Source of the DNA: Corticimicrobacter sp040137905
Lineage (GTDB): Bacteria > Pseudomonadota > Gammaproteobacteria > Burkholderiales > Burkholderiaceae_B
Direction of reading: 5' to 3'
Assembly: GCF_040137905.1 (NCBI RefSeq)
Contig: NZ_JBEFDG010000038.1
Span: forward strand, 1-42,071
Length of the DNA stretch: 42,071 nt
How positions within the stretch are numbered: position 1 is the first letter of the stretch; every line of letters begins with the position of its first letter. Below are positions 38,676 to 42,071 of this stretch, piece by piece. Both the position numbers and the translations under genes were made by a program. The notes below the pieces were generated by a model. It was not told the DNA's origin, made no database searches, and was given only the letters and a program-made list of their open reading frames with translations.

Positions 38676-39461
38676 TCACAAGCCGGTCACATCGGCGACC
38701 AAAACACTCGCTTGATTAGACAGCCGTGTAGGCGTAGGACCCTGCCCATACCACTCATCAACCGGGCTGGGCTGCTGAGTGCAGCCCCAGTAGGCGCGAG
38801 CGCCCTCATAGGCTGTGGCCTCGGTATAAGACGCGAGCGTACCCTTGAATAGTCGCGTCTCACCTATCTGGTACCCATTGCTCGTTGCGGTAAATGTCTC
38901 CATGTACGCCCACCAACGACCCCATGTGTATGAGTTGTTTTCCGAAACAAAAACCTCTCGAAGCATGCATGAGTTTGGCGCATAAGCCAGTACCCGCCCG
39001 GCAGAGTCCGGCACTACAACACTGGCAACAGGGGTCCCAAATGCCCGCTGGTAGGTATCCTCCGGATGCCACGCTCCAGGTTTTGGAATCCGCCCACGGG
39101 AATATGTACTGAGAGAATGAATCTTCAAGGGGCGCTCGAAAGATCCGTATAGCAGCCCCCCGCCCGGCCCAAACACTTGAAGTCCGTAGTTCTGAGAGTT
39201 TGGGTTGGTTTTATTCGCAAAAACCCAGTACTGGAATGATCCCTTGCACAAATACGTGTAGGCCCCTCCACCGCTATCAACCAATCCCATGAGATGCCCG
39301 GCGGAAGGCCGAACAAAAACAACAGGATAAGACGGCGATTGAAAAGTCACAGAGTCCGTTGCCGTCCCTTTCAGCAAAAAAACCATGTTCGGGGTAGCCC
39401 CGTCGATCAGCCAGTAGTTACCATCGTTTAGCGACTCAAATCCGGCAGGCATCAGTAGCAT
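38676..39461 (-). CDS. Phage tail-tip-associated protein, 261 residues, unknown
   Basis: The product starts MLLMPAGFESLNDGNYWLID at the ATG at 39461. An ATG at 39452 overlapping the previous stop by one base is an equal alternative. It is rich in aromatic residues and glycine, with strand-like segments (NMVFLLKGTATDSVTF, YWVFANKTNPNSQNYGLQVF, RWWAYMETFTATSNGYQI). I cannot name a family. Its position between J and the fibre suggests a structural part of the tail tip or a receptor-binding decoration. Confidence 0.6.
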   Translation of the reverse strand: MLLMPAGFESLNDGNYWLIDGATPNMVFLLKGTATDSVTFQSPSYPVVFVRPSAGHLMGLVDSGGGAYTYLCKGSFQYWVFANKTNPNSQNYGLQVFGPGGGLLYGSFERPLKIHSLSTYSRGRIPKPGAWHPEDTYQRAFGTPVASVVVPDSAGRVLAYAPNSCMLREVFVSENNSYTWGRWWAYMETFTATSNGYQIGETRLFKGTLASYTEATAYEGARAYWGCTQQPSPVDEWYGQGPTPTRLSNQASVLVADVTGL

Positions 39462-39757
39462 CCATAAAAAATATTGAGTCGATAATTGGCCAGGGAGGCG
39501 CGTCCTATATTAAGCACATCCCAAGACATAACGCCGCCCTGAAACCCAACTGTCGAAGAGGGAGGGAAGCTGCCTTCCGGGTACGACCCTGCAAATGTCG
39601 GCATCATGTACGAAAAAAAACGGCTAAACGGTGGCAAAGAGACGGCCATACTCCCGCTCGATGTCACGGAGATATTCCCAAGCACACGCAAAACCGTATT
39701 TGACGTATCAAGGATAGGGTTGCCCTGCGCATCAAAAACCTGCAATCCTTGCGCCAT
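39452..39757 (-). CDS. Small phage tail protein, 101 residues (DUF6453-like)
   Basis: The product starts MAQGLQVFDAQGNPILD, a pattern common in short phage proteins encoded after J. Beta-rich sequence follows (LRVLGNISVTSSGSMAVSL, GGVMSWDVLNIGR). The ATG at 39757 shares its A with the J stop codon (TGATG), so translation is coupled. I recall similar proteins as DUF6453. They are probably tip-associated. Confidence 0.65.
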   Translation of the reverse strand: MAQGLQVFDAQGNPILDTSNTVLRVLGNISVTSSGSMAVSLPPFSRFFSYMMPTFAGSYPEGSFPPSSTVGFQGGVMSWDVLNIGRASLANYRLNIFYGCY

Positions 39758-42071
39758 CACCAAATCCCCAGCCGCACACGCAACACATTGTTTGGATCAA
39801 ATACCTGAATCAGTTGATTGCTCATCGTCAAGCGACCTCCTCCTGCGACAGGCCCGTTGAACTCGATAGCCCCTCCCTTTGCGAGCCGCCATCCGCGCTG
39901 ACCGGGGATGTAGTCTGTCGATTGAACGTCATCACCGACTTTCAAGAACGAGACGGTGCCGTTGCCAATAATTGCAGCATTCAAAACGGCAGTCTGTTGG
40001 ACGGTATCGAAGATAAACGGATAGACCAGCGGCCCCTCTGCCGTTGCTGCGAGTGCGATCAGATCAGCAGCAAGAATGATCTCGCTGCGCACCGTGCCAT
40101 CTGCGTTGATCGCAGCTCCCATTGCCGAACCCACCCATGCAACCCGGCCATCGGCAGCACGAACCTGTGCCTTCATCTGGTAAGTCGCACGCAGAGCGCC
40201 ATCAAGTTCGGCAACCGTCTCTATCGACTCTTGCACGACAGCCTCAAGCGGCCCGACCTGCGCTGCCAGGGTCGTCACCTGATTGGCCAGCGCTGATGTC
40301 TCGCTCGCCTGGACAATCTGCACCTCGCGGATTACAGCAAGCGAGTCATCGACTTGCGCAATCAAGCTCGTCGTGCGTTTGGCCTGGTAGTAGTCACCCT
40401 CGTTGGTCGCACTCGTCGTCGTGACTGTTCCGACAAACACACCCTGCTCATCGTCGTCACCGGCATACCATTTTTCATCAAGCACATCGTCGCCAGTCAG
40501 GTCGCCAACGATCTCCTCAGCAATCCCTTCTGCCGCTTTCTCGGCGATCTGCTCAGCAAGACCTGGAGCGAGAGATCCCTCATTGATCTTGCCAGACAGG
40601 TATTCGAGCAATGCGGTGGCATCAGTCGAGGATGTACCCGACACGCCGGGCCCCGTCACGTCCGGATACCACGGACCAGCCTGATCCGCTTCATCCCTAA
40701 TCCGCGCCCAGAACCACATCTGCGTACCATACCCAAGTCCGTACAGGGTGTGCGACCGCTGAGTAGGCCTGAACTCGCCCAGCAGCGATGCATTCAGGAA
40801 GTCGTCATCAGTCGAATACCATATCTCCACAGATCGAATCCAGGGTGCAGCAGGCAGCGTCCAGTCCAAGCGAATCGCCATGATTTCCGGTGAGGCTGTC
40901 AGCGACTCCAGCGCAGGCGGCGGCACCATCGTGGCAGACACAATGCCCTGCCATGTTGCCCACGGCCCCTGCATCGTTCCGATTCCACGGGCCTGGACGC
41001 GCCACACGCCTGCCTGCAGCGTGCTGGTGATCGTCGAGGACAAGTGCGTACCCAGGTCAATCCAGGTTGCGCCAGCGTCCTCGCTGGCCCGAAACTCATA
41101 GCGGTCGGCACCTCGTGCCGGCGTGGCAGACACGACCTGCTGGCCAGGCACTGCGGCTGCATATACAGTCACGCTGTCCACAACCGGCGCGTTCGGATTC
41201 GACGGCAGCAGCGATGGCGGCGTGGGTGGTGGCACCACCCCGCCGTGTTCTGCAGAATGCACCGATGGCGCATAGTTCACGAACTCGATAGCGACATGAC
41301 CTTCTTCGTCCGGCGTGGCCGCCACCACCTGCGCCAGCAACGCACGGCGCTCACCAGGCCCGAACTGATACAGGGTGAATTCCTCGCCCTGGCCATCCGA
41401 AACAAACACTGAATGACCGTCGATGGCGTCTTCGATCACCATTTCCCGATCATGGCCACCAGCGACAACCCGGTACGGACCATCCGGCGAACCATCACGC
41501 TTGCGCAAGTTGATGTAGTGATTCTCGCCAGCCCACCACTCCAGCGGCTCGGACGTGACAAGGGTCTTGGTATCCGGATCGTAGGATTCAATGAACCCCG
41601 ACAGGCCCCATTTGGGCACATCGTGGCTGATCTCGACCAGATCTGCATAGCGCGGGATCATGCCTTCCAACTCAGTCTGAAACGACACAAACCGGCGCTG
41701 ATCCCGGTTCTGCGCAGCCAGAGAAATACCTTCACGCCACGCCTGTTCCCGATTCGTCACGCCAGGCAGTTGCAGCCGGAAAGGCCTCATCTTCAAGCTA
41801 TCCGGCAGTGCGCACAGCACCTCATCTGGCTGCCACGTTTCCTCGTTGACGAACTCCACGATGACGTGATCCGGGCTGTCGTGCGGCGGAAAGGCGTAGT
41901 CAATCGAAAACGTAGACGTGACAATGTTCCCCGGCGTGTACATCTGGGTTTTGACTGACTTCGGCTCGTTGCGGATGAAGTCGATCACGCCCGCGTAATA
42001 CATCGGCATGGCACGGCCTACACGCGCAATCCGGGTCAACGCATCCCACAGCGTCGTAGCCGTGTCGAATA
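39757..42071 (-). CDS. Phage host-specificity protein J (central tail fibre), 5' end outside the window
   Basis: The frame stays open to the right edge of the window, so the visible 770 residues are the C-terminal part of a longer J protein. They begin in the tail-hub region (ALTRIARVGRAMPMYYAGV and FIRNEPKSVKTQMYTP). Two or three fibronectin-type-III-like domains follow (around DSVTVYAAAVPGQQVVSATP and LESLTASPEIMAIRLDWTLP), then a coiled coil (TSALANQVTTLAAQVGPLEA) and a DUF1983-like end with GWRLAKGGAIEFNGP. J forms the tip of siphophage tails and recognises the receptor. The stop overlaps the start of the next gene. Confidence 0.93.
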   Translation of the reverse strand, partial: FDTATTLWDALTRIARVGRAMPMYYAGVIDFIRNEPKSVKTQMYTPGNIVTSTFSIDYAFPPHDSPDHVIVEFVNEETWQPDEVLCALPDSLKMRPFRLQLPGVTNREQAWREGISLAAQNRDQRRFVSFQTELEGMIPRYADLVEISHDVPKWGLSGFIESYDPDTKTLVTSEPLEWWAGENHYINLRKRDGSPDGPYRVVAGGHDREMVIEDAIDGHSVFVSDGQGEEFTLYQFGPGERRALLAQVVAATPDEEGHVAIEFVNYAPSVHSAEHGGVVPPPTPPSLLPSNPNAPVVDSVTVYAAAVPGQQVVSATPARGADRYEFRASEDAGATWIDLGTHLSSTITSTLQAGVWRVQARGIGTMQGPWATWQGIVSATMVPPPALESLTASPEIMAIRLDWTLPAAPWIRSVEIWYSTDDDFLNASLLGEFRPTQRSHTLYGLGYGTQMWFWARIRDEADQAGPWYPDVTGPGVSGTSSTDATALLEYLSGKINEGSLAPGLAEQIAEKAAEGIAEEIVGDLTGDDVLDEKWYAGDDDEQGVFVGTVTTTSATNEGDYYQAKRTTSLIAQVDDSLAVIREVQIVQASETSALANQVTTLAAQVGPLEAVVQESIETVAELDGALRATYQMKAQVRAADGRVAWVGSAMGAAINADGTVRSEIILAADLIALAATAEGPLVYPFIFDTVQQTAVLNAAIIGNGTVSFLKVGDDVQSTDYIPGQRGWRLAKGGAIEFNGPVAGGGRLTMSNQLIQVFDPNNVLRVRLGIW

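Larger units (their letters stand above)
34247..42071. mobile_element. Left part of an integrated lambdoid-type prophage
   Basis: From the tRNA-fragment attL to the right edge, genes are phage-like and ordered as the end of a late operon read right to left: J tip protein, tip-associated proteins, tail fibre, fibre assembly proteins, holin, lysozyme, Rz and Rz1. A short plus-strand cargo group faces it at the attL end. Most late genes overlap by a few bases, as is usual in phages. No integrase, repressor or head genes are present in this part, so they should lie to the right, with attR and the intact tRNA. Confidence 0.92.

Overview
This window is a betaproteobacterial chromosome segment joined on its right to the left end of a lambdoid-type (siphophage-like) prophage. 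A Burkholderiales host, most likely Alcaligenaceae, is inferred from four points: the order folC next to a SPOR-domain gene, the tig-clpP-clpX-lon block, nadE followed directly by glnB, and ubiC facing an rRNA pseudouridine synthase, all in GC-rich coding sequence. Genus and species cannot be fixed from the sequence alone.

Region 1 (1-7.3 kb) is core metabolism and envelope: a partial SPOR-domain gene, folC, an orphan ABC ATPase, tesA (its start codon overlaps that of the ABC gene), ppiD, a glycerophosphodiester phosphodiesterase, a pseudouridine synthase and ubiC. Region 2 (7.3-13.5 kb) is accessory. It holds small proteins of unknown role, a WG-repeat-like secreted protein, a two-TM protein translationally coupled to a Rap1a/Tai-like immunity protein, a large unknown protein, a chemoreceptor and an Imm22-like protein. 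No matching toxin is visible, so these look like orphan immunity genes.

Region 3 (13.5-18.6 kb) has glnB, nadE and a YbdG-type mechanosensitive channel on the minus strand, with argH diverging and ending in a strong bidirectional terminator. Region 4 (18.6-20.7 kb) is an AT-rich insertion. It contains a decayed IS5-type transposase spread over several frames, two unrecognised genes (one soluble, one two-TM), and a 200-bp nested palindrome with 30-bp perfect outer arms.

Region 5 (20.7-29.9 kb) is a long minus-strand array: tig, clpP, clpX, lon, def, mltB and rlmD (protein folding, proteolysis, deformylation, murein remodelling, rRNA methylation). Region 6 (29.9-34.2 kb) holds an AI-2E-type permease, two small plus-strand genes including a YjfB-like one, a GFA-family protein coupled to a DUF1090 protein, a YqhA protein, a lipoprotein with an I9-like tail and a 55-residue basic protein with a strong ribosome binding site.

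Region 7 (34.25-42.07 kb) begins with the detached 3' end of a tRNA, probably tRNA-Leu, which I read as attL. Inside it is a plus-strand AT-rich cargo cassette (87-aa protein, XRE regulator, 97-aa single-module protein, 129-aa beta-rich protein). Convergent to it is the minus-strand late operon: host-specificity protein J, tip and fibre proteins, fibre assembly proteins, holin, SAR-type lysozyme, Rz and Rz1. Three intrinsic terminators lie inside this late operon, implying antitermination or separate promoters. The integrase and the intact tRNA should be beyond the right edge. The best candidates for undescribed biology are the prophage cargo cassette, the two-gene pair of the AT-rich island, and the orphan immunity cluster.
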